45,725 nucleotides of DNA from Bacteroidota bacterium (lineage in GTDB: Bacteria > Bacteroidota > Ignavibacteria > SZUA-365): assembly GCA_003246455.1 (NCBI GenBank), contig QKAF01000020.1, positions 1 through 45,725 on the forward strand, given 5' to 3'. Positions 32,890 to 40,270 of the stretch are shown here, piece after piece. A program made the translations under genes and the position numbers. The notes beneath the pieces were generated by a model. The model was not told the origin of the DNA, made no database searches, and worked only from the letters and a program-made list of their open reading frames with translations. The first letter of the stretch is position 1. Each line of letters starts with the position of its first letter.

Positions 32890-34081
32890 CGTCGTGGTGG
32901 TGGGCGCGGGTCCCGCCGGCAGCACCTGCGCGCGTTTCGCCGCGGCGCGCGGCGCCTCGGTGCTCATCCTCGAAAAAGACCGCGACGTCGGCATGCCGGT
33001 GCGCTGCGGGGAGGCCGTCAGCAACCGCAGCCTGGAGAAGATCGTCGACATCGATCCGCGTTGGATCGCCGCGACCATCAAGCGCTTCCGCCTCGTCTCC
33101 CCGTCGGGACAGGTGGTCGAGCCGGATCTCGGCGGCCACGGCTACGTGCTCGAGCGGCGCATCTTCGATTACGACCTCGCGCGTCTCGCCGTCGACGCCG
33201 GGGCGGAACTGCATACGAAGAGTTATGTCGACGGACTCCTGTCCGGCGCAGACGATCCGGAAGCAGACGCGGGCTACCGCGACCGGCGCCGTGCCGCATG
33301 GAAAGGTGTGACCCTGCAGTGGAAAGGAGAGCCCCGCCGCGTCGAAGCGCGCGTGATCGTGGGCGCCGACGGGGTGGAATCGCGCGTGGGGAAATGGGCC
33401 GGGATCGACACGACGACGCACATGCGCGACATGGAGACCTGCGCGCAGATGACGCTCGCGAACGTGGACCTCGAAGACGACGCCTGCGAATTCTACTTCG
33501 GCAGCGACACCGCCCCCATGGGCTATCTCTGGGTATTCCCGAAAGGGCGCGGCATGGCGAACGTGGGCGTGGGCATCAGCGGCACCGCGTCGAAAAACAA
33601 GGCGGCGATCCGCTACCTGCAGGAATTCGTCGAGCGCCGCTTCCCCGGCGCCGGCGTCCTCACCACCGTCGCGGGCGGCGTTCCCTGCGCCGCCACCATC
33701 GACACCATGGTCACCGGAAACGTCGTCCTCGTCGGCGACGCCGCCCACCAGGTCAACCCGATGTCGGGCGGCGGCATCACGAGCGGCATGATCGGGGGAA
33801 AACTCGCCGGCGAGGCAATCGCCCGTGCGATCGAAAAAAACGACCTGTCGCTCCTCGATGAATATCCGAAACAATGGCGAAAGGAAGTCGGCGCGAAGCA
33901 CGACACGTACTACAAGATGAAAGCCGCCGTGTACAAGTTTCCCGACGCGACGCTCGACGACATCGCGACCAACGTCCTCAAGCTGCGCGAAGACAAGCGC
34001 ACGATATGGGGAGTGTTCAAAACCGCTCTGCGCCATCAGCCGGCACTGGTATGGGAAATGGTCAAGACCTTCGGAATATAA
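32873..34081 (+). CDS. Geranylgeranyl-reductase-family FAD enzyme
   Basis: A 402-aa flavoprotein. FAD Rossmann motif YDVVVVGAGPAGSTCARFAA at residues 5-24. Substrate-side motif APMGYLWVFPKG fits the Y-x-W-x-F-P signature of geranylgeranyl reductases. The second FAD motif VVLVGDAAHQVNPMSGGGI is canonical. The family hydrogenates isoprenoid chains: chlorophyll phytyl tails, archaeal lipids or menaquinone side chains. With no chlorophyll genes in view, menaquinone or another polyprenyl lipid is the more likely target here (inference). Coupling to a ferredoxin gene matches the Methanosarcina arrangement, in which ferredoxin supports geranylgeranyl reductase. The C-terminal helices are normal for the family. 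Confidence 0.88.
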   Translation: MKERYDVVVVGAGPAGSTCARFAAARGASVLILEKDRDVGMPVRCGEAVSNRSLEKIVDIDPRWIAATIKRFRLVSPSGQVVEPDLGGHGYVLERRIFDYDLARLAVDAGAELHTKSYVDGLLSGADDPEADAGYRDRRRAAWKGVTLQWKGEPRRVEARVIVGADGVESRVGKWAGIDTTTHMRDMETCAQMTLANVDLEDDACEFYFGSDTAPMGYLWVFPKGRGMANVGVGISGTASKNKAAIRYLQEFVERRFPGAGVLTTVAGGVPCAATIDTMVTGNVVLVGDAAHQVNPMSGGGITSGMIGGKLAGEAIARAIEKNDLSLLDEYPKQWRKEVGAKHDTYYKMKAAVYKFPDATLDDIATNVLKLREDKRTIWGVFKTALRHQPALVWEMVKTFGI

Positions 34082-34175
34082 TGGCTGATGGCATCAGCTA
34101 CTGAGATTGCATTTCACTCCCTTCCCCCCTATTTTCTGAATAAACAACTCCTTATCTCTGGATCCCGGAGGGCTC

Positions 34176-34631
34176 ATGAAGCTGCTGGATTCCATTTCCG
34201 CCTGGGCGGACGCGCATCACCCGAGATGGCTCGACGTCCTTCGTATGCTGCTCGGGATCATCCTGTTCGCCAAGGGACTCACCTTCATTCTCGACAAGGA
34301 ACTCACGCTGCAGGTCCTGCACGACAACAATTTTGACTTCATGTCGCTGCTGATCGTGCATTACGTGATCATTTTCCAGATGGCGCACAGCGTGCTGATC
34401 ACGGTCGGACTCATCACCCGGTGGGCCGTCGCGGCGCAGATCCCGATCGTCGCGGGCGCGATCTACTTTATCACGACCAACAGCACCTTCCAGCCGCTGG
34501 GCTCGGACCTCTGGCTCGCAGTGCTGCTGCTGTTTCTCCTGCTGTTTTTCCTTGTCTCCGGCGCGGGTCCCATGTCTGTCGACGCGGTGATCAGGCGGAA
34601 AAGAGATGCGACGCAGGAGTCGCTGGTATAG
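34176..34631 (+). CDS. DoxX-like small membrane protein
   Basis: A 151-aa protein with four hydrophobic helices (about residues 20-38, 58-80, 84-100 and 108-130). The N-terminal helix contains LDVLRMLLGIILFAKGLTFI, typical of DoxX/SURF4-type proteins, followed by a conserved HYVIIFQMAHSVLITVGL. The function of most bacterial members is unknown. CGGAGG lies 8 nt before the ATG. It is about 95 bp past the reductase gene and could share its transcript; a strong hairpin ends the unit. Confidence 0.75.
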   Translation: MKLLDSISAWADAHHPRWLDVLRMLLGIILFAKGLTFILDKELTLQVLHDNNFDFMSLLIVHYVIIFQMAHSVLITVGLITRWAVAAQIPIVAGAIYFITTNSTFQPLGSDLWLAVLLLFLLLFFLVSGAGPMSVDAVIRRKRDATQESLV

Positions 34632-34661
34632 CAGAAAATCCGCCATGGGCGGATTCTCTGC
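34631..34661. terminator. Terminator hairpin after the DoxX-like gene
   Basis: AATCCGCC-ATG-GGCGGATT (34637-34655), extended by GCAGA/TCTGC with one mismatch. On the minus strand the stem is followed by TTTTC, so it may act in both directions. Confidence 0.65.
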
Positions 34662-34668
34662 GCGACAG

Positions 34669-34761
34669 ACAGGAAGTTGGAGACCGCGGGCCGGAGACTC
34701 GCCGCGGCAGGCAGGAAGTCGGAGATCGCGGGCCGGAGACTCGCCGCGGCAGGCAGGAGGT
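34669..34761. repeat. 42-bp tandem repeat, two copies plus a partial third
   Basis: Copies at 34669-34710 and 34711-34752 share GGCCGGAGACTCGCCGCGGC and flanks, with few substitutions. A third copy breaks off after about 9 nt. It lies between convergent genes and is not inside a credible coding frame. Confidence 0.85.
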
Positions 34762-34779
34762 AAGCGGGCGGAACGCTGA

Positions 34780-35172
34780 TCAGCGCAGCGTGAACTTCAC
34801 CGGAACCGCCACTTTTGTCTTTACTGCTTTTCCGTCCACCTTACCGGGAGTGAAGTCCACCATTCCGACGGCTTTCAGCGCGGCGTCGCTGAGCAGGTCA
34901 CTGTTGCTTTTCAGGATTGTCACGTCATCGACCTTTCCGTCGATCCCGATGAGCGCCTGGACGATCACCGTTCCCTCGATCTTCTCCTTCACCGCCGCTT
35001 CGGGATACACGATGTGCTCGCGCAGCGCGCTGAGTCCGCCGACAATCTGCGGCGGCGTTTCCACTTCTTCGAGATAATCCGCGGGATCGACCTTCGGCTT
35101 CGCGTCATCCTGCGCGGAGGCGGGAAGTGCGGCGAAGGCCAGCAGTACCATGGTCAGAATGAAATATTTCAT
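34780..35172 (-). CDS. Free secreted TonB C-terminal-domain protein
   Basis: A 130-aa protein with a signal peptide (about 1-20, ends ALPASAQ) and a single TonB C-terminal domain. The domain has PPQIVGGLSALREHIVYPEA, then GTVIVQALIGIDGKVDDVTI, and VDFTPGKVDGKAVKTKVAVP. It has no transmembrane anchor and no Pro-rich spacer, so it is not a standard TonB that energises receptors. The same domain is fused to the two M56 peptidases upstream in this operon. The start at 35172 follows AAGGAG; a longer frame would hide the signal peptide. Likely role: an accessory periplasmic domain for the same system (inference). Confidence 0.85.
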   Translation of the reverse strand: MKYFILTMVLLAFAALPASAQDDAKPKVDPADYLEEVETPPQIVGGLSALREHIVYPEAAVKEKIEGTVIVQALIGIDGKVDDVTILKSNSDLLSDAALKAVGMVDFTPGKVDGKAVKTKVAVPVKFTLR

Positions 35173-35268
35173 GAGAAACTCCTTGAACGGGCGGGGTGCG
35201 AAGCGAGGGAATTCTGTCTGCCCCGGGCGCGTGCCCCGCAATGAAATTGAATGAAAGTGTCTCTGCGT

Positions 35269-36645
35269 CTACTTCAGTCGAAACTTGATGGGGATGGTGA
35301 TGGTCGACGGGATATCGCTTTCGTTTCGGAAACCGGCCTTGAATTTCACCGATCTTACGGCTTCCAGCGCCGCCGCATCGAGCAGCGGATGAACGGATCT
35401 GATGACGCGGACCGAGGACGCGGGGCCGTCTTCCTCGACGGTCGCTTCCACGATGACCACACCTTCGAGTCCCTCCTTCATCGCGCGTTCGGGATACTTG
35501 ATGTGCGAACTGAGCGCATCCATTCCCCCGACGATGCTCGGCCCGGCCACCGATTTCAGGTCATCCTTTTTGCTGTACTCCATGGTCGATTTCACCGGGT
35601 AATCGACGGACGCCTGCGGCGACGCGAGCGGCTGCGCGGCGGCGAGGGAATCCTCGGGATACTCCGTCAGCGTCTCGGTATAGGTGACTTTCCGCTCGCA
35701 GTGCCATGACAGGGGAAGGATGAGGAGCGAAAGGGCGACGACGGCGGCGTAGTGCTTCCACTGCATCACCGTCCGGCTGCCGCTGTTGAAAAGTTCGTTG
35801 ACGCGCTGGACGAAGCCGCGGCGGGTTTCGAAGAAGCAGGTGCCGGTCTGCAGGACGCGCGACGGCTGTGCCTCGGCAAACCCCAGCAGCAGGCGGCCAT
35901 ACTCGCGGGGAAGCGTTCCCGAAGTCTGCATCGCCTCGTCGTCGCAGATCAGTTCGCGGTAGCGGAAAAGCCGGAGATTCGCGAGCCACATCAGGGGATT
36001 GAGCACATACGCGATCTGCACCAAGGTCTGCAGCAGCACCATCAGTCCGTCGCGGCGCCGGATATGCGCGCGCTCGTGCTGCAGCACCGCAAGCAGAATT
36101 TCCCGCGGCGCTTCCGCGATCGCGGGAGTGATGTAGATGCGGGGGCGACGGAGGCCGGCGGCGAGCGGTGAGGGAATGCCGTCGATGACCATGATCGCCG
36201 GCCAGTCGCCCGCGGGGGCGCGGTCGAAGGGAACCGCCTCGCGCAGCAGACGACGCAGGCCGATCGCTCTCCATGCCGCCACCGCTGCCAGGAACAGCGA
36301 GCTTGCCGCGATCAGACTGAGCAGGATGGCCGGGAAGGAAATTCCGGCGGTATCGGCCGCGAAGGTTGTTCCGGCGATGGCTTCCACCGGGGCGAGGATT
36401 ACCGACGGTGCGGGAAGTCCGCTGCTCCCGGGAAGAGAGATGACCGGGGGAATCAGCGCCTTGACGAGCGCGGTCGTCCACAGCAGGTAGCGAAAGCGCG
36501 GAGTTGCGAGCCGCGCGGGAAGCGCGCGTTCGATCAGCCAGATCAGCAGGATGAACCCGGCAGTCTGCAGCTGCATGGTGAACCAGAAGTTCAGGAGCCG
36601 TGCGGCGTTCACGTCGAAAAGCGTTTCAAAAATATCCATGATCAT
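35269..36645 (-). CDS. M56 (BlaR1-like) membrane peptidase fused to a TonB C-terminal domain, copy 1
   Basis: A 458-aa fusion. Membrane part (about 1-310) with hydrophobic segments near 15-40, 55-70 and 100-125. The zinc motif HERAH (H190, E191, H194) is in a cytoplasmic loop, with ICDDEA (E237) as the third ligand, and there is a last helix near 290-305. Residues about 365-458 are a TonB C-terminal domain (GPSIVGGMDALSSHIKYPER ... ITIPIKFRLK). Classical BlaR1 carries a penicillin-binding sensor in that position; none is present. In the BlaR1 model, activation of the M56 site leads to repressor cleavage. The start ATG overlaps the stop of the upstream gene (ATGA), so translation is coupled. 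Confidence 0.9.
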   Translation of the reverse strand: MIMDIFETLFDVNAARLLNFWFTMQLQTAGFILLIWLIERALPARLATPRFRYLLWTTALVKALIPPVISLPGSSGLPAPSVILAPVEAIAGTTFAADTAGISFPAILLSLIAASSLFLAAVAAWRAIGLRRLLREAVPFDRAPAGDWPAIMVIDGIPSPLAAGLRRPRIYITPAIAEAPREILLAVLQHERAHIRRRDGLMVLLQTLVQIAYVLNPLMWLANLRLFRYRELICDDEAMQTSGTLPREYGRLLLGFAEAQPSRVLQTGTCFFETRRGFVQRVNELFNSGSRTVMQWKHYAAVVALSLLILPLSWHCERKVTYTETLTEYPEDSLAAAQPLASPQASVDYPVKSTMEYSKKDDLKSVAGPSIVGGMDALSSHIKYPERAMKEGLEGVVIVEATVEEDGPASSVRVIRSVHPLLDAAALEAVRSVKFKAGFRNESDIPSTITIPIKFRLK

Positions 36646-38057
36646 ATCGGTTCGTTGAAAGGATGAACCGGTCCGGGCTTGGCTTTCGCTTCGTTTCCGA
36701 GACTGAAGCGGATGGGAATGGTCATATCACCCATCAGTATCTTTCCATTACGTCGCGCGGCCTTGAATGTTACGGCTTTCACGGCCTTGACCGCCGCCTC
36801 GTTGAGGAGGGGATCCGCCGAGCAGACCACGTTCGCGTAGACGACCTTTCCGTCGGTCCGAATATCCGCCTGTATGACCACCGTACCTTCGATGCCGTTT
36901 TTCCTCGCCTCCTCCGGATACTCGACGAGCTTTGCGAGCGCCTCGAGTCCTCCGACGATGCGCGGTCCCTTCTGGGTCTTCATCTTCCCTTCCTTCTGGT
37001 AACGGACCGTGGCCGACACCGGTGCGCCGAGCATGAGATGTCCGGCATCGGGACTCGTGCTGTCACCGACGACACATTCATATGACGTGTCCCACACCTC
37101 GTAATAACTGGCCGACGGATCGCTGCAGCGCAGCGACAGCGGAACGATGGCTGCCAGCAGGAGGAGCATCGCCACGCGGTGTTTCCCTTTCATCTGATAG
37201 TTCTCCTTGATATGGAAAAGCTGGGAAATGCGCTGGGTGAAACCCCGGCGCGTTTCGAAGAAGCAGGTCCCGACCTGCATCAGGGGAGCGGGACGCGATC
37301 CGGCGTACGCGAGCAGCAGATCGCCGTATTCGCGGGGCGGAAGCCCGGCGGCCTGCAGCGCGGCTTCGTCGCAGATCTGTTCGCGGTAGCGGAACAGCCA
37401 CATGTTCATGAGCCAGACCAGGGGGTTGAGCACGGCGACGACCTGCGCGAGCATCTGCAGTCCGGCGACGAGACCGTCGTGCCGGCGGAGATGTTCGCGT
37501 TCGTGATGCAGCACCGCATGCAGCAGATGGCGGGGCGCCGCGGCGGTCTGCTGCGTGATGAAAATGCGCGGCCGGAAGACGCCCACGGCGAGCGGCGTAT
37601 CGACACGATCGGAGATGAACACCCGCGGTGCGCCGCGCCACGCGTCATGCGTGAACGCCGCAGCCCCGGAGAGTCTGCGCCGCAGCTGCAGCATGCGCGC
37701 AGCCACGAAAAACGCCATCGCGGCGGAAGCGGCGATGAGCAGCGCCGCCGCAATGATCTCGACCGAGATGCTTCCCGCGGAAACCCGCGCGGTATACGCC
37801 GAGACATCGACCGCGGGCATCGTGAAGGCTCCCACCGTCGATTTCGCACCCGAGGGCAGAAGATGCAGCGGGGGGACGAGCGCCTTGATCAGCGCGGTCA
37901 GCCAGAGCAGGTAGCGCACGCGCGGGGTCGCGTCACGGAGCAGGCTGTCGACCGCGAACACCAGCAGGATGAACACGGCGGTCTGCAGCTGCATCGTGAC
38001 CCAGATATTGATGATCTGCGCGGCGTTCGCCTGGAGATACGACATCAGCGCGTTCAT
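36642..38057 (-). CDS. M56 (BlaR1-like) membrane peptidase fused to a TonB C-terminal domain, copy 2
   Basis: A 471-aa paralogue of the next gene downstream. The M56 zinc motif HEREH (H185, E186, H189) with ICDEA (E231) is intact. Shared signatures include VRYLLWLTALIKALVPP, LNPLVWLMNMWLFRYREQIC and VGTCFFETRRGFTQRI. The periplasmic C-terminus is a TonB domain (about 370-455: GPRIVGGLEALAKLVEYPEE, GTVVIQADIRTDGKV). The tail adds about 17 residues (KAKPGPVHPFNEPI). The start overlaps the blaI-like stop by ATGA. No beta-lactam-binding motif (SxxK/KTG) is visible in the periplasmic part. Confidence 0.9.
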   Translation of the reverse strand: MNALMSYLQANAAQIINIWVTMQLQTAVFILLVFAVDSLLRDATPRVRYLLWLTALIKALVPPLHLLPSGAKSTVGAFTMPAVDVSAYTARVSAGSISVEIIAAALLIAASAAMAFFVAARMLQLRRRLSGAAAFTHDAWRGAPRVFISDRVDTPLAVGVFRPRIFITQQTAAAPRHLLHAVLHHEREHLRRHDGLVAGLQMLAQVVAVLNPLVWLMNMWLFRYREQICDEAALQAAGLPPREYGDLLLAYAGSRPAPLMQVGTCFFETRRGFTQRISQLFHIKENYQMKGKHRVAMLLLLAAIVPLSLRCSDPSASYYEVWDTSYECVVGDSTSPDAGHLMLGAPVSATVRYQKEGKMKTQKGPRIVGGLEALAKLVEYPEEARKNGIEGTVVIQADIRTDGKVVYANVVCSADPLLNEAAVKAVKAVTFKAARRNGKILMGDMTIPIRFSLGNEAKAKPGPVHPFNEPI

Positions 38058-38461
38058 TTCTTTCCCTCCCTCCCGCCGGCGTCATCGGAATCCTGCTCGT
38101 CGAGCAGTCTGCGCAGCGCGGCGACGTCTTCCTCGCTCAGCTTCCGGCTGACGAGAAACGATGCCATGGCCCCGAAGCTGCCGCGGAACATGCGGTCGGC
38201 GACGGTGGACATCGACGCGTCGAGCACCTTCTCCCGCCGCACCGCCGGCGTGTACTGATTGACCATGCCCTGCTTCTCCCGGCGCAGCATGCCCTTTTCG
38301 ACCAGAATGTTCATCAGCGTCTGCACCGTCGTGTACGCCTTCTCCTCGTTCGGATACGCCGTCTCGAGCACTTCCCGCACGGTCACCGCGCCGCCGGCCT
38401 CCCATATCACCGCCATCAGTTCCCATTCCGCCGCGGAGAGTTCGTGTTTCTTCTGTGCCAT
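38054..38461 (-). CDS. BlaI/MecI/CopY-family repressor
   Basis: A 135-aa winged-helix repressor. The N-terminal domain has LSAAEWELMAVIWEAGGAVT, VREVLETAYPNEEKAYTTVQ and TLMNILVEKGMLRREKQG, typical of BlaI/MecI, including the recognition helix AYTTVQTLMNIL. The C-terminal dimerisation part ends LSEEDVAALRRLLDEQD. BlaI-type proteins are inactivated by proteolysis when the partner M56 protein is triggered. It is the first gene of a coupled operon with two M56-TonB proteins. A 16-bp palindrome lies 13 bp before its ATG, so autoregulation is likely. Confidence 0.93.
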   Translation of the reverse strand: MAQKKHELSAAEWELMAVIWEAGGAVTVREVLETAYPNEEKAYTTVQTLMNILVEKGMLRREKQGMVNQYTPAVRREKVLDASMSTVADRMFRGSFGAMASFLVSRKLSEEDVAALRRLLDEQDSDDAGGREGKK

Positions 38462-38473
38462 GACGCCTCGTTC

Positions 38474-38489
38474 TACTAAATTTTTAGTA
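38474..38489 (-). promoter_or_regulatory. Likely BlaI operator
   Basis: The perfect palindrome TACTAAATTTTTAGTA (7-bp arms TACTAAA/TTTAGTA, 2-nt centre) directly abuts the -10 hexamer on its downstream side. It covers the expected transcription start, as expected for a repressor site. Confidence 0.75.
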
Positions 38490-38518
38490 ACTATACGAAA
38501 CTCTTAGGAGCTTGTCAA
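38490..38518 (-). promoter_or_regulatory. Near-consensus sigma70 promoter of the BlaI operon
   Basis: Minus strand: TTGACA (38513-38518), 17-nt spacer, TATAGT (38490-38495). The -35 is a perfect consensus and the spacing is ideal. Confidence 0.88.
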
Positions 38519-39007
38519 GAGGCATGCGAAATTTTTCCCGTCGTCATGCCGAGCAGACCCGCGCAGCGGGACGTATCGAGGCACTACGCCCTGAAAGGGC
38601 GGCACCATTCCGTCTCTCCCGTGTCGCCCTTTCAGGGCGAGGGGAGGAAGGCCGGGTGCGGATCGCCGATCCCGGGGCTGAAGCCCCGGGCTGCAATGTG
38701 GCACCCCTCCGGGGTGCGATCGTTGCTTCGCATCGACCTCTGCCAGGTGCGTCCCCTAGGGGTGCCGCCCCTCGATACGCGCTGCCCGTCCCGTCTCCGT
38801 CCCGCGCGGCGGGACTTAGCCGTGGCGGGCATCGTTACTCGGGGTGACGATGCGAAGGCGGGAATCTTTTACGGATATGTCGCATCCTATTTTGCGACCG
38901 GCGTCGGCATTCGTCCTCCGGACGGATGAGGTATTCCGGTGTCTTTTGTCCTGATATTTCGTAATTTTCCGGAACACTATCGTTACGAGCTGTCCGGGAG
39001 CAAAGGT
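38519..39007. other. Gene-free region rich in intergenic hairpins
   Basis: About 490 bp without a credible gene. Several open frames across it (60-130 codons) are low-complexity Arg/Gly/Pro translations of palindromic repeats and lack ribosome-binding sites. The left two thirds hold the hairpin cluster listed separately. The last about 100 bp is AT-richer and should carry the promoter of the efflux operon, though I cannot pick convincing hexamers. Confidence 0.7.
38587..38815. repeat. Cluster of six short palindromes (REP-like)
   Basis: Six hairpins: CGCCCTGAAAGGGCG (38587-38601) and its exact reverse complement (38625-38639), CCCGGGGCTGAAGCCCCGGG (38671-38690), GCACCCCTCCGGGGTGC (38701-38717), CCCCTAGGGG (38753-38762) and GTCCCGCGCGGCGGGAC (38799-38815). 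The first pair are inverted relative to each other and form a larger inverted repeat. Such GC-rich dispersed palindromes are common between genes in this group of bacteria. Confidence 0.85.
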
Positions 39008-40267
39008 ATGATTCGCTGTCTGACCTTTATTCTTCTTACTCCATTTTTCATTCTCGGCGCGCAGGCACAGGAACTGCGGCTGGAGACACTGCTGTCCTCG
39101 GTCAGTGACGCGCATCCGCGCATCCGCGCGGCGATGGCCGAGATCGACATGCAGCGGGGACGCAAGCTGCAGGCCATTGCGCCGCCTTCGCCGACATTCA
39201 CTTTTCATGAAGAGGAAATCCCGAACGGGGCTTCCCTCGGCGACGGCAATCAGCGGGTCTGGCAGGTAAGCCAGGGATTCGATATTCCGCTGCTGATCGG
39301 CGCGCGCGGCTACGCCTACGGCCATCTGCAGCAGGCCGCCGAGCACCGTCTCGCCTTCGCCCGCGCCATGGTGCGCGCGGAGATCATCCGCACGTACACC
39401 GCCTGGTTCGCGGCGCAGCGTCAGCTCCGGCTGCAGGAGGAGAACCTCCGCCTCGCCGGTGATTTCGCACGCAAGGCGCAGCTGCGCTTCGAAAGCGGCG
39501 AGACCAGCGCGCTCGAAGCCGCGCGTGCGCGGGCCGAGGAAGCCACGGCACGCATCGCCCGCGAACAGGCGCAGCGGGCGCTGCAGGTCTCCGCGGCAGC
39601 CCTGTCGCAGGCCGCGGCCCTGAGCACCGTGCCGATGAGCTGGTCGGGTCCGGGCGTCGGACCGCCCCCTGCAGACAGTCTCGAACTCCAGCGCGCGTCC
39701 CGCACGCTGCGTCTCCCGGATGCCCCCGGCGCCGCCACCGTATCGCCGCTGCGCGACGCGCTGCGCGAGGAACGCGACGCCGCGCGGTCGAACGCCTCCT
39801 GGCGATGGATGGAATTCCTTCCCCGCTTCGAGGCCTCGTGGTTCCGGCAGGATTTCAAGGACATCGGCGCGCACTGGGGCGCGGAACTGACCGCTTCCCT
39901 GCCGCTGTGGTTCCTGCTCGACACCCGCGGATCGATCGAGGAACATTCCGCCGCCGCCGCGCAGGCGGATGCGGAATACGAGATCACGATGCGGGAATTC
40001 GAAAACAGCGTCCGCATCGCGCAGAGCGGACTCTCCACCGCCGCGACGAATTTCGCGGCGTACGACGGCGAACTCCTCGACGAATCCGAGCGCATCTCCC
40101 GCGCCGCGGAACTCGGCTACGACAGCGGAGAAATCAGCTACATGGAGTATATCGCCGCACGGCAGACCGCCAATACGATCGCCGTCGGGTATTTCGACGC
40201 CTTCGCGGCACTGTATGCCGCGATCGCGCAATATGAACTCGTCACAGGCACGCACATTCTGGAATAA
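39008..40267 (+). CDS. CusC/CzcC-like outer-membrane efflux protein (TolC family)
   Basis: A 419-aa protein with a signal peptide (about 1-20, ending GAQAQ) and two TolC-type coiled-coil halves. Repeating features include LLSSVSDAHPRIRAAMAEID near the start, LRLQEENLRLAGDFARKAQL, and SGETSALEAARARAEEATAR, then the matching second half SGEISYMEYIAARQTANTIA. It forms the outer-membrane channel for the adaptor and pump encoded next. ATG 39008 follows GGAGCAAAGGT; a longer frame lacks a signal peptide. The adaptor ATG comes 4 nt after this stop codon, showing a tight operon. Confidence 0.9.
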   Translation: MIRCLTFILLTPFFILGAQAQELRLETLLSSVSDAHPRIRAAMAEIDMQRGRKLQAIAPPSPTFTFHEEEIPNGASLGDGNQRVWQVSQGFDIPLLIGARGYAYGHLQQAAEHRLAFARAMVRAEIIRTYTAWFAAQRQLRLQEENLRLAGDFARKAQLRFESGETSALEAARARAEEATARIAREQAQRALQVSAAALSQAAALSTVPMSWSGPGVGPPPADSLELQRASRTLRLPDAPGAATVSPLRDALREERDAARSNASWRWMEFLPRFEASWFRQDFKDIGAHWGAELTASLPLWFLLDTRGSIEEHSAAAAQADAEYEITMREFENSVRIAQSGLSTAATNFAAYDGELLDESERISRAAELGYDSGEISYMEYIAARQTANTIAVGYFDAFAALYAAIAQYELVTGTHILE

Positions 40268-40270
40268 ATC

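Noticed and set aside
35269-38461. Calling the BlaI/M56 operon beta-lactam resistance
   Set aside because: No penicillin-binding sensor domain and no beta-lactamase gene are present; the periplasmic parts are TonB domains.
38519-38935. CRISPR array in the repeat-rich intergenic region
   Set aside because: The hairpins differ from one another, spacing is irregular and there are no cas genes.
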